From Incurvaria masculella (taxonomy: Eukaryota; Arthropoda; Insecta; Lepidoptera; Incurvariidae): 64,000 nucleotides of DNA. How positions within the stretch are numbered: position 1 is the stretch's first letter; every line of letters starts with the position of its first letter. Below the pieces are notes generated by a model that made no database searches, was not told the origin of the DNA, and worked only from the letters and a program-made list of their open reading frames with translations. This document shows positions 1 to 13,100 of the stretch, piece after piece. The stretch lies in the NCBI GenBank assembly GCA_946894095.1, contig OX335647.2:10868001-10932000 (forward strand), read 5' to 3'. A program made the translations under genes and the position numbers.

Positions 1-924
1 GGTCTAGCTTTCTGTCTCGACAGCATAGTTCGATTAGACTTGGATATGTTATGATTGCAGAGATGAAAAGGTGGGACAGGTATTGAGATCCACCCACGTC
101 GGCGCAGCTTCTCTCCTCTAGTCGTGATTTGGATTTTGCATTTAACTATGTCAACTGTTTTGGACATGTCGATAGTGCGATTGTGTTTTGACGTCCAAGT
201 GGTCAGTGCCATCTATTGTAGTAACACGGTGACTAGCTTCTATGCATGTGCTTGTTGCGTTTGCTGGCATCTTGAAAATCGAGGGATCGTAGGATCGCTA
301 CAACACATTTTTTTATGCGACCTGACATGGATGGCTAATACCACACAACTACCGTTATGATATTAGCCCAATACACCACATTCCCGAAGGATTGAGGTGC
401 CATGCCAGGACCTTCCCTTTATGAGCACGGCATACGCTAGGCCATTCCCCGCGCCTACGGCTACTAGCCGCTCAAACACTCCCCACATCTCATGGCATAC
501 CGCAAAATACCGTATATATAAACCCATACACATATATGCATACATAAACCTTAAGGCACATATTAATATTAAAATAATTACTTTTGCTTTTAATTTATTT
601 TTATTGGAGGTTTTTTGGAAATGTTTTTTGTGAAAGTTGTATGTAAATTTTGATTTTTTATTCATTTGATATAATTAGTATATGATTTTAATTGATTGTG
701 TAAAAGTGTGATGCATACAAATATTGTTTGTTGCAATTTTTGCGTGAAATAAATACTTTGACTAAAGCCGCGATTAGAAATGGTCATCCTTACATTTATG
801 CAGAGATCTAAATCTTTGCATTCATGTCATACTTACAAGTTTTTTTACTATTAGTAAGGGACTTGTGTTATTATTCTAAGAAGGGACGAATATTACCTTA
901 TTCAAATAGTTTCACAATTTTCAG
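1..924. other. Intron or upstream region of the carboxypeptidase-like gene
   Basis: AT-rich, with one reversed SINE tail (306-435). No exon encoding a signal peptide was recognised. Confidence 0.5.
306..435 (-). mobile_element. SINE tail fragment
   Basis: Reverse complement of the shared SINE tail: it contains CATGGATGGCTAATACCACA and GGTGCCATGCCAGGACCTTC, as in the fuller copies at 20941 and 30871. The Pol III head is missing. Confidence 0.8.
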
Positions 925-1179
925 GTATTCTTAACAAAGTGTACGGGTGGCTGGGCTGGAGCGGGAGCGATGACGGCGGAGGCGAAGAGGAGGCCGAGAG
1001 CACGTGGCTGCCGAGCTGGCAACTCCCCACCCCCATCACCACCACCACCACCACAACCACCTCCACCACGCCACCCCCACCCCCGCCGCCGACGCTCGCC
1101 ACCGGAGAGAACAACTGGTTCTACTCGCTGCTCAACTCGGAGGAAGACGACGGAGCCTACGCTGCAGTCAACAACACTG
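925..1179 (+). CDS. Carboxypeptidase-like gene, first visible exon (acidic and Thr/Pro-rich region)
   Basis: Acceptor TTTTCAG before 925; donor GTCAGA at 1180. The exon starts after one base of a split codon and ends in phase 1. It encodes a Trp/Gly/Glu-rich stretch, then runs of eight Thr and seven Pro, then [20 protein letters not shown]. It lies N-terminal to the propeptide and has no family match that I recognise. It is longer than the usual pre-propeptide region, so it is probably a lineage-specific spacer. Confidence 0.75.
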
Positions 1180-4100
1180 GTCAGATTTAGAACCCAGTTT
1201 AGATCACTTCAGTACCAAACTTTTACTTTTAAATATTAATAAACACAGGATTCCACTGAGGGTTGACTACATAAAAATTTAAAGTCGGATACATATAAAT
1301 AGTAATAATACCTTGAAGGTAACTAAAATTTTCCAGGGTACAGCGTGTCCATTTTTTATTTCGAATTCATGGTCAGAAAAAAAGAACCTTCACCATTGTT
1401 TTTCCTTTTTTTAAAACAAAAATAATTATCAATTTATATTTTGTAGGATAAAACCGTTTTAAGAAACATTTAACCGACTTCAATCACTAAAAGGAGTAAT
1501 CACTAAAATGACTAAAATGAAAATAAATTATTCAAATCGGTTGATAATTTGCGGAGATATCAATATATAAAAAAACGTACAGACGAATTGAGAACCTCCT
1601 CCTTTTTTGAAGTCGGTGAAAAATAGGATTATACCATAAATAAAGAATTGATCCAACCCCCTCACATTTTACGCTGGTTCTCTGTTTTTGTTTGTTGATA
1701 TGTATACAAGTTGAATTTTTGAAGTGGGCCTTCAATTCAGGGCATAAGAAATAATGAAAAAAAAAATTTAAAAAAAGATTCCGACGAATCTTTTTTGAAG
1801 TCGGTTGAATCGGTCGGAAACATTCAAAGGAGTCATGAGGCCGATTTTGATAAACTAAAAGTGCATTATTCGATTTAAAAAAAAAAAATTCTATTCGTCA
1901 ATCGAACTCTATTTTTTATCAGAATTGTATTTCATGAATCCTTTGAGTGTTTTTGCTATTTCTTATGGCTTCGGATTTGGCCCTGAAGGCCCACTTGAAA
2001 AATTCACCTGTACCTATATTACTGCTATACAATACCGATTGGGCGCAGAGAAGAACCCGAGAAAGCCGCTGCGCAAGCGCTACAGCGGATTCCAGCTGCT
2101 GCGCGCGTACCCGGAGGCGACGTGGAAGGTGCACGAGCTGCTCGAGCTGCAGGAGGACACGCAGGGCTCGGGCGTGATGTGGTGGACCACGCCCTCCGTC
2201 AACACGTCCACCGACATCCTCGTGCCGCCGGACCTGCTCCCCGACCTCAAGGACCACCTCAACTCGCTCGGCCTCGACTACGACGTCGTCATTTGGGACC
2301 TGCAGGTATGCAATCTTCGCCGAATTCAGGCTGACAATTTTGTCAGCCTGAATTCCAACAATGTCCGCCTTGAGCACACAAAAAGTCTCAGTTTCGTTGC
2401 GCGTTTTAATTTATTAAGGGCCGATTTTTCAATCTTCAGATAGTACTTATCGGACTGATAGTACAAATTCACGTTTGTCATAAGACGGATAGGCATTGCC
2501 GGAGAATTATATCTTCCATCACAATTATCTGACTATTATATTACTTATAAACATATGGGCTTACTAAATCGGATGGATAATCAGAAGCGTAAATAAATCT
2601 GTCGATTAGTTATCTGGCTGTTTATCAGACTATTGAAAAATTAGCCCTAATTGACACATTTTTTACAAGGAAACTGCCCATAAGAATTCCGAAATGCATT
2701 CGACAATGAACGGTCGTTACGGCCGGCCGGCATGGTTCTCGCAGCCCCCGTAAAATTTCGAAAGTCCATGAACGTCTTCAGGAACCTTTTATGTGAGGTC
2801 CTCGCGCACGGCATAATATTACGCCATGTAAGTTGAAACCTAGACTATTCCATGACAATAATTGTCAAAATAGTCTAAGGCCTTATGCAAATCAACGTGG
2901 CTTTTGCTTGTAGAAAACACACATTCCCACTTTTAAGTATTTTGACCATGCGTTTGGTAATTTTCGTAAGTATTGCGTAAATTAGTAAGCATTTGCTCTT
3001 GTTTAGTCTAGATGTCAGGATTCCGAAGATCTAAATTGGTAAAATTAGGTGGATATTTATACCTAAATTATGTTTTTACAACTATAGATATAGTCGCCAT
3101 TTAGCCTCCGTTCCACCGTTTTGAATCACCTAGAAAGATCCTGCTTTTAAGTCCTTCAAGGTCTTCATGCGTTAGTAGGGGGTCATGTCAGACTTCGATG
3201 TTAGTATTAGTTTAGTGATGTGTGCGGTGTTGTTTAAGGGTTTGAAGTTATCTTTTATTAGTTTTTTCAAAAACTTGATTTTGGCGTTGAAGCGCGTTAA
3301 TACAATTTATAGTTAGTGATAATTTTAAAATTAAAACATATTCTTCCTTATTTTTCGCCTAAAGAAGAAAGAAGATAGATCTATAAGAACCATAACTATA
3401 ATATTAACCAGAGATTGTGCACCCCAGCCTTAAAGTAATTACCGTACCCGATTTAAGTGATTTTATGATATTCATAAAATATCATAAACTGATCTGGAAA
3501 AGTTGTAAGATGATTAAATTAATTAAAAATGGATGTACGCAAGACTAATGTACGCTTATTGTGGCAGAAAGCGATCATGTACGAGAACCCGAAGCTGTCA
3601 AAGAAACAGCGACTGGAATTAGAACAGCTTCGCGGACACCCGCTTACCTGGCGCCGCTACCACCGCTACGCCGACATGTTACGTTACCTGGAGTACCTGC
3701 AGCACTCCTACCCTGACGTGGTGGACCTCGTGCCGCTTGGCCGCAGCTCCGAGGGGCTGCCACTCGTCGCCGTTAAGGTATCGTGAATGACGCTACTTAT
3801 AACTCAATGGCTGGCGCCGCTACCAACCCTACGCCGACATGTTACGTTACCTGGAGTACCTGCAGCACTCCTACCCTGACGTGGTGGACCTCGTGCCGCT
3901 TGGCCGCAGCTCCGAGGGGCTGCCACTCGTCGCCGTTAAGGTATCGTGAATGACGCTACTTATAACTCAATGGCTGGCGCCGCTACCAACCCTACGCCGA
4001 CATGTTACGTTACCTGGAGTACCTGCAGCACACCTACCCTGATTGGGTGGACCTAGTGCCGCTCGGTCACAGCTTCGAGGGGCTGCCTATCGTCGCTATT

Positions 4101-7100
4101 AATAGATAGTGATCGACTCTACCTACGGTTAGCGCCGCTATACGCGATATTTCGATTAAATATTTCGATGGCCAAATTATGGTCTCGTTGGTCCCTAGAT
4201 ACTTACAGCCTAAAATATTCTTTAATAAATATAAATATAATGTGCAGGACATGCAACGCTTATATACTTAAGAGCATGCAATTCTAGTACTAAGTACCTA
4301 CGTGAACATTATTTTATAGTGACATATTATGTTACGTTATGTCAATGTTATTTTATCCAACTTCTTACGACTTATCCAACTTGTTCCTCCGTCATATCCA
4401 AGTATTCCTTTCCTGTTGCGAGGCAGGCACGCTTTCATCCTGAATATCCTGCAGCTCTTCCTCATTTCCACCTAACTTAGTCATCACCATAAAGAGCCAG
4501 CTTTGCGACATTTTAAAGAAGCAATAACATGCATTTACAAACAATTTAGACTGAAATGCTCGTCTCGTCATAAAACTAAAGGTATGATTTAAAAAACTTG
4601 GTCCCCCGTCTTCAAGGGACCAAATTGGTCCCAGTGAACCATAATCTTCTTCATGACCTTCTCAGGTATCGTTTCCCTCTAACGAGAGCACCGCGGAGTC
4701 GCACCGCGCGGCGAGCGGTGGAGGCGGCGGTGGCGGAGGCGGCAGCAAGCGTTGGCGGCTGCGCTCCAAGATGAAGCCGGCGGTGTGGCTGGAGGCGGGC
4801 GCGCACGCGCGCGAGTGGATCGCGCCCGCTGCCGCCACGTGGATGCTGCACGCGCTCGTCGAGGGTGACAGGGGAATCGGTCAGTTACTTCTCGATTGTG
4901 AACTTTTTACTACTACATTCTGATCACACACACACACACACACACACCCTCACCAACCACGCTACAAACTGAACCCTGCCCTCAAAACGTTTTTTAACAA
5001 CACATTATTCAGTCAGATTACTTTGTTGTATTTTCTTCTCTTAATTGAATTTTTAGTTTAAATATCGCATGCCGTCGATGCCACATTGTATTTATCGTGT
5101 ATGTAGCTTTTGAGCCCGGTGTTGGCTGGAAATCAGCGGCTCTAGGCATGTTTTGCACTATCGCTGAGCCCAACACCCTTTCCTCCTCGCTTTCCTCCGA
5201 TGTACATGGTATATCATAGTAGGCACACACCTATTAATATAACTATCTTTTATTTTATTTTTTTCTTTCTCTTCACTGGGTCAAATAAGTTTAAAGTTTT
5301 AGTCAAAAATGTAAAATGTAACTACCTATGTTATGTTACCTGTGCTATGTTACCTGAATGTTTGTAAAATCGAGTGTAATAAGAGGAATAAAGGAAGTAT
5401 TATTCACAGTATATATTTATTATCAAATTTTAGGTTTACATTATTTAATGCAAAAATACAAAAATAAGCCTTAAAAAATATAAACCTAAAACTGGAAAAC
5501 CTTACGGAGGTCCCACCTGGGACAAATCCTGTAAGACCGCTCCGAGCTACAGAGACAGAAACCGCCGAACGATTCTCGTGTTCGAGAGTAGAACCGCTTT
5601 CTGCATCTGGAATCGGAGCCCAATATCGATACCTAATTTTTCTAAGTGTTTGGCCAAATTCTTTGGGACAACGCCGTTCGTAGACATAACAATTGGCACG
5701 ATGGTGGTTTTCCGTGCACGCCACATGGCGGTAACCTCGTGGGCCAGGTCTAAATATTTCATAAGTTTCTCATTTTCGGCCCTGTCGAGGTTTTCGTCAT
5801 GTGGTATTGTTATGTCTACGAGGAAGATCTCGTAGGACTTGGGATCGACCAATACAATATCGGGCTTATTGCACTTAATTGTCTTATCGGTTTGTATAGG
5901 TCGATCCCAATAGAGCTTAGTGCCATCTTTCTCCAACACGTCTTCCGGTTTGTATTTATAATATGGCACCACTGAGTCGATGAGGCCGTATTTAAAGGCA
6001 AGTTGCTGATGAACTATTTTGGCTACTTGATTGTGCCGCTCCAGGTACTCAACGCTCGCCAGGCGCGAGCAACCGGAAGTAATATGGCGGATGGTCTCAC
6101 CTGGTTGGCCACAGGCTCGGCAGGTATCGACCGATCCATCCTTCATTATATACTTCCGGAAGTTACGCGTGACGATCATTTGGTCCTGAATGGCACAAAC
6201 GAAGCCTTCGGTTTCTCCGAATAGGTCACCAAACCGCATCCATTGAACTGAATCCAAGAGATGCGTGTTTGGCGACTCTAGTACTCGGAGAAACCGTCCA
6301 TGCAGTTCCTTGCCTCTCCATACTTCCACACGCTCAGTAGTGCTAACAACCGGAAGCGTAAAGCTCGCGTCAAAGATTAAGCGGGGTGAGCTTAGAATCG
6401 CACGCCACTACCTCGATATGTCTGTTGTTTTCCGCAGCCGTCAAAAAGTAGTCACGAAGTTTACACACCTCGGAATTATGGAGGTTTGTGAGATTAAGCA
6501 TTCCTCTACCTCCCTGTTTCCGAGGTATGTACAACCTCATGACAGACGACCGCGGGTGGTGCATACGGAAAGTGGTCATAGTAGTGCGAACTTTGCGATC
6601 CAGGGCCTCCAGTTCGGTCTTAAACCAACGCACTATGCCAAAGGTGTATCCAATCACGGGTACTGCCCAACTATTGAAAGCTCGAAGTTTTATTATTATT
6701 ATTATTATCTTTTTTAGGTTTCCGTACCCAAAGGGTGCCAACGGAACCCTATTTCTAAGTCTCCACTGTTCGTCCGTCCGTCCGTCCGTCCGTCTGTCAC
6801 AGGGCTGTATCTCATGAACCGTAACAGTTAGGCAGCTGATTTTTTACAGAGTGTATTTTTATTTTGCCGCTATAACAACAAATAGGTAAAATTTAAAAAT
6901 AAAAATAAAAGGGTGCCCCCATGCCAGAAATGTGATTTTTTTGTGTTAAATCTTGTACGATGGTACGGAACCCTTCGTGTGCGAGTCCGACTCGCACTTG
7001 GACAGTTTTCTTAATCGAAAATAATGTTTCTAGCCACTTGCCATACGGCATTTATTGCTCTAGTAATTCACATTCCCCTGGTGGCCAACACTCACGGGAA

Positions 7101-10100
7101 CCAGCTGGGGAAGAATACTGCATGTGTATCATCACAACAGGTGGCGTCTCGGGGACGTGACGTTACGTTCGTTACGAATCACTGATCAATGTATAATACA
7201 ACACCTATAAATAACCTCATTGATGTCATTACAAATTGCGTGCTGCTCAGTTACATCCAAAGTAGTTTGAAGACAAACAAAAGTTTTTACCTCCAAACGT
7301 TATCTTAACTTCATCAGGATACATTTTTAAGGTGGCCCTTCCCGGCGGGACTAACTCATTCGCGGGCACGGTACAAAACTGTGCTATTGCTCTATGGGAC
7401 CTTCTCTGTTTCAAGGAAAAACCACACAAAAGAAAGTCCACAAAGCATATAATACGCATAGTGTTTGATTTGGTAAGATTTACGAAAATTTTAATTACAT
7501 AACGACTTTTAGCTAAAAGTAAATCACGACCGCTTTAGTCAAAAATGTAACAAAAAACTAAATTGATTCATAAAACAAGCTATGTCTGATGACTTATCTT
7601 TTTAAGATGTTTTTGTTTTATCGTTGAGTAATCCACATCCAAAGTTATTGTATAAAACGCGGGAAAAATTAGATCTTTCCCACCTTATAACTTGGAAACC
7701 AAACACAATTATACAATGCCAACAATCATCAGACATCTAGTTCTATCAAATACAGCTATTTTGAGAAACATTTTGGAGCTCTGACAAGAAATATGAGCAT
7801 GATCTTCTTTTCACGTTAAATGGGGAGTTGAGCGGGAAGGCCAACCTTAATTTAGTGACAGGAATGACAACAGCCAAAAGTTTTGAGGTTAACCCTTAGA
7901 CTAATAATGGGTTAAGCTATGATCGTTCATACTTAGCGTTTTTCTGAAATTCTCTCTTATTGAGAAAGCCAAAGATTAATAATGGAACATCTACGATACA
8001 ATGCTGAGAGTTTCATGTTTTACGGCTGTAAAATATAATCATAGATACAAATACTCATTTTTAATCTCTCTCACATCTATCGGTTGGTCGCTCATGAAAT
8101 ATCCCACATTATGGTTTAGAAATCGGTAATGGCAATGACTAATCACAAAGAATAGCCTCAATTTGTACCTCATCTTTATACTAGTCTTTATGTTCGAGCA
8201 GAAAGGTTGCCGACAGTATGACAACGTATTTATAATGTCTGGCACAGACGGTTTATGTTGTGTTTATGCCGCAGTGAAATAGAAAAATGTGTGATGTAGC
8301 TAATGTCTAGCATTCATATTCAGAGTGAACCTGTCAAAACTTAGTAACAGGGGTCCATTCAGAGTAAGAGTGAGTTCGAATTCGCCACTAAATATCAACT
8401 CACTTTTTTAAATAGTTACTGTTTCCACACTTCTAGAACATCATTACAGTTAGGTAAAAATCTGGTTTGTCCCGTAAATACGTTGGAAGTATAAATAACG
8501 GTTCCGTTATTTAAATAATAATATATTTCCCAGCTATTTTTAGGTTAACTCACTCCCGAACTCGTACTCACTCTTGCTCTGAATGGACCCCCAGATTATG
8601 AATAACAGAGAGCACCGGACTAACCATACGAAACCGGTTTAGTCCGCCCACTCTGAATACGGCTGCAGCAGTACAGACAAACACTTCCGAAAAAATGTTT
8701 TTTATCATCAGTTTCGTTAGCATAAGCCCGTCGAAAAATATTTTTTGAAAAATACAAAAATTACAGACGACACCCCCAGCTGTATTCAGAGTGGGCGGAC
8801 TAACTTTAGTACGCGTTTTAAGGTCGGACTAAACCAGTTTTTGTATGGTTAGTCGGGTGCTAATCTCGTACTAAGTTTTGACAGGTTCCCTCTGAATACG
8901 GCTGCTAGTGTTTTATAATTAGTGGAGATGGAGATGGAGATAAATCAATACGAAAAAAAATCTTACTTAAATTTGTGGTCAATGACAACATTATCAAAGT
9001 TCGAACAAACCATGGAATCTTCGATGCGTAAACAAGATACGTTACGTAACCTTTCTTCTCACATAGAATTTCTTAAGTGAGTTTTTCTCACTTGTATTTC
9101 AAAATATTTGAGCTTTGTCGCACAACGTCACTTACTTGTCACAATCGATTGGTAAAGGGTTTTCAAAATATTTAAGTGTTCGCTATGTAGACGTAGTACG
9201 TTTCTGAAACTGGGTGATATCGTTATCATGGCTTGTTAAAATGGATTGAAATATTATGTACTTTATAGGTAACCTAAATTATTTGAATCCATTTTTTTTT
9301 ACTGAATTTTCTAATCATAAATATGAGGATCCTCCTGTGCTCGCGGCTTCCTCGACTCGGCCGAAATGAAGAGCAAAATCAAAATAATATGAAGTAAAGT
9401 TATTGGGTCTGAATTGGATCACTATATCATCGTCCGTTCTGCTGCAACAATGTTGCAAATTAGAGACATGACGTCACAAATTAGACTCCAGTGTTGTGAG
9501 TCATGGTTTATGTGCTCATTTGAAGGCAGTAACTGTATAATTTTACCTTATCTCATAACATATCTTCTGTGACTAAGTAATTGGGGTTTAGTAATTAAGC
9601 TTTTAACACTCTTTAAACACTCGGTTGCTACATAGTTAGTTAATAAAATTTTATCTATTACTCGGATCGCGCTCAAATAAGTAGACGGCTAACCAAGTAA
9701 GTAGTTAGCAGAGAAAAGAAACAAAACAGATGCATTTTTTAAATAATGTTTGATTTAAGAGAGAGCATTGACCTGCATAATTAGTCCATCGGTCTAATGC
9801 AAGTGTCTAGACCTCGGTCTAGACAGCTACCACACACTTTCGCTTGGTAAATTGGTTTCATCATTGTTTCGCTATTCTTTCACTGTGTGTTTCTCTTCAG
9901 AAATGTTTAGTTCCTATTATGTTAGATTTTTGGCAGTAAGGTTATGGTCAGCCAATTCCGCACTTACGCAAAACTGGAGAATACTTATTTTCCGCCGGTA
10001 TTCTACACTCGAGTCTTCTAATTGATTTATTGACTATTCTGCACCGACTTCATCCCATGAAGGGTTGTTAAACGTGGTGGTTGTTACGTATTGGTTTAGA

Positions 10101-13100
10101 CCGTATCGTAAAAAAAGTAGATAACCCGTATAAAAATAGTTGCATTACACGAATTACAATATTGCGTACGAAAAATACTTATGATGTCATCACATAAGTC
10201 ATCTTTGGCTCCCGAGGACGACACATTCGATCTTCCCATTGGGTTCCTAATGGTTCTTTTCGGCTATTTTTAAGGCACACAGAACTATAGTGGATATAGA
10301 GTATCACTTCAAATTAAAAAAGTCTAGATGATCGTATCGAATCGTAGCTCACCCTTTGTGTGTCAGGCGCACACGCCACAAAAACAACTTTAATTCTGTT
10401 TTTATTTGAAAAATGTGTACAGTATTGCATTACGCTTTCTCTTGCAACATTCCAGGAAGATTCGGCGACGTAGGTACTCGCGATATGTCGGTCGTTGTCC
10501 GCAGCCGCCTCCACGTGCCGTCTGCAGTCGGATGACCCGTCCGGCCTGCGCTGCCTTGTAGTCGGTTAGGAGCGGCGGGACCGGTTGATTTAACTAAAAA
10601 GCGAGAAATGCTTAGACTCAACGATCCGACGATGGTTAAAGAAGTTAGATTTGTATATTTTAGAAACTGAGGCGACATTCCACATAGTTAATTAACTTCC
10701 TTTATTGAGGTCTAGTGGTGCGCATGGACTGCCTCATTTCGGAGAAAATAGGGAGGCTGGAGTGATTTTGGTGATTTTCCACAAAATACTTTAAGCAATG
10801 TTTTTATTTTGTACTTTAAGGATGTTCCGACCCATACAAGGTTTTTTTACACAGAACGCAAACAGTATTGCACTTTAATTAGGCACGAATTCGTCAAAAA
10901 TATTAAATATAGCCATAGTAGTTGCAGCGAAAAATTATTCACAATTTCAGGTTTAATGGTTTCGTTGTAATTGCCGATTAGAAGTTTTACACCGTTAGAT
11001 GGCGCTGTAAAATAAAAATCGTATTTAAATAAATTGTAACAAAACCAATAATCGTGAAATTGTGAAATTGTTTTCGCTGCAAGTAATATGACTATATTAA
11101 ACTTTTATTATTAATTCGTGGCTTAAAGCGCAATACTTTTTGCGTTATGTGTGCACACAACTTTATATGGGTTGGAATACATTTTACTTATCCACCATCC
11201 AATGACCCAAATACAGCCTTGTGAATGATGTTCAATACCCGAGTTATTTATTATTCAAATTAGGGGCTGAAGCCTTATTCTGCTAATTGATAACTGCGCG
11301 CGTTATGTTTGTGTTTTCTCAAAACCGCATGTTTCGCGCGAAATGGTATTCTACTAGCGCAGTTTGCAAAACGCATGCGCAAACTCGTAACGCGCGCTCA
11401 TGTTCTCGTGGGCCGCGTGTTTTGCCGAATACTTGCGGTTTTGAGAATTCTATTTGTCAAATTCGGAGCATCGCATCGCCGAACTTCGAATATCACTTTT
11501 CTACATTACGTTGGCATAACGCTGTCTCTTTCTTTTCGTATGTCATATTTGAGTGAGAAAATAATTGTCAAAATCGTGACAGGTTATTTTACCCTGTAGG
11601 CGGCGCGCAAGACAAACCACTCCACAGACACTAACAAAACGCGTGTGTGAATTAGCTGAATACCGATTTTTGGAAACCGCACTCGAAACTTAGCGTGTTA
11701 TGTTTGACGGAAACATAACGGTTTGAAATTGGACTAATAGCAGAATCGGGCTTCTGTTATAAGCATTATAAAGGAATCTAAAGTCAGCCAGTCACATTTT
11801 TTTTTCCGGTAATGTACAGGCTGTTGTCAATTATTGTTTTAGGCTTATTAGTACCGATTAGTACACTTCAGATACGCGGATACGCCATCCTTGCGCTCAT
11901 ATTGTTCCTCTCGTGCATGCTGTTTTTTTTATTAAATCATAAATATTTTATTTTTATTTTGCACAAATCCTGTACCCGGCTGAAATTAGGGCAAAGACGG
12001 CTGCAATGAGGGTTTTTCGCCCTTACCATTCACTCTCTTCGCACTTGCCTTTTTTCTAGTAAACTACGTAAAAAAATACTATTTTCGAAAAAAAATATTC
12101 AAAGTACCCCAAGAAACTATATCGATATTTTAGGACCGCAATTGTAGCGAAAACAGAAATTCAAAGTTAACATATCCTTGGGGGCTGATGTTTAGCAATT
12201 CACCCTATTTCATTTCATTTCACTTCTTATCCAATAATTAGGAAACCTACACTTGGACACGTCATACCTACATCCTCCGTTTAGACAAGTCTTGCGAAGA
12301 AGAGCCTACAGACACGTTTACATATTAGGTACCTCCTACAAAGTTTACAGTGTTAAGATTACAATCACATTGCTAAAATAATACATTTTTTAACATTACT
12401 GGCATTATCACTAATGGATCGGATAAAAATCCAATGAAATATTGGACCCATACAAGCACTAGAATAAAAGGCGCAACAACATTTGTGGCGACCGTGACAC
12501 GACGCAGTCTTCCAAGAGACCATGGACAACCTCCGCAAGGAGCGCACCGTTTTACGGCGACTTTTTACTATTTCGGAAAAAAGATTATCAGATATGGACG
12601 AAACAGCGGAAACAAAAGAACAGGTAATTACAATTTATAAGATCCTGCAAGCGAAAGCGGAAGCCCTGTTTCGGTTGGATTTGCTTATCGAACAACAATT
12701 AATGAAAGATGGAGAACTCGATGAAGAAATCCTGAATAAAGAGGGCGAGTCAACAGAAAATTACCAATTGCGCTGGCGCTGCATGATTAATAAATATCAT
12801 CATATTTTTAGTCAATCAAACCACGAGGGTGCTAGTTTGTCAGGCAGCATTGTATTGGAAAATAATATCGTCAAACAGGGGAACTATGGGCATGACCCTA
12901 TTAATCGGTTCGTCGAATGCGATAAATTGAGACAAACATATGAACAAAGCGCACGACGAGATTCTGCACAATTCACCGATAGTTTGGAAAGTCAAGTAAA
13001 TGGAGAAATAAATAGAAAAAATCAATATAAGAAACATTTTCACTTACCAAAGATTGAATTGAGGAAGTTTGACGGACAACTGAAAAATTGGCTTGGTCAG

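Noticed and set aside
970..1282. Overlapping frames in and after the first visible carboxypeptidase-like exon (Pro/Arg- and His-rich)
   Set aside because: Shadow frames of the Thr/Pro-coding repeat. Only the 939 frame fits the splice phase of the following exon.
3811..3973. Second copy of carboxypeptidase-like exon 3 as an alternative exon
   Set aside because: It has a donor but no acceptor, and the 163-bp offset breaks the frame.
9290..10290. Search for additional carboxypeptidase-like exons in the long intron
   Set aside because: Exons at 4666 and 14504 join in phase with no missing conserved segment, so no exon is expected here.
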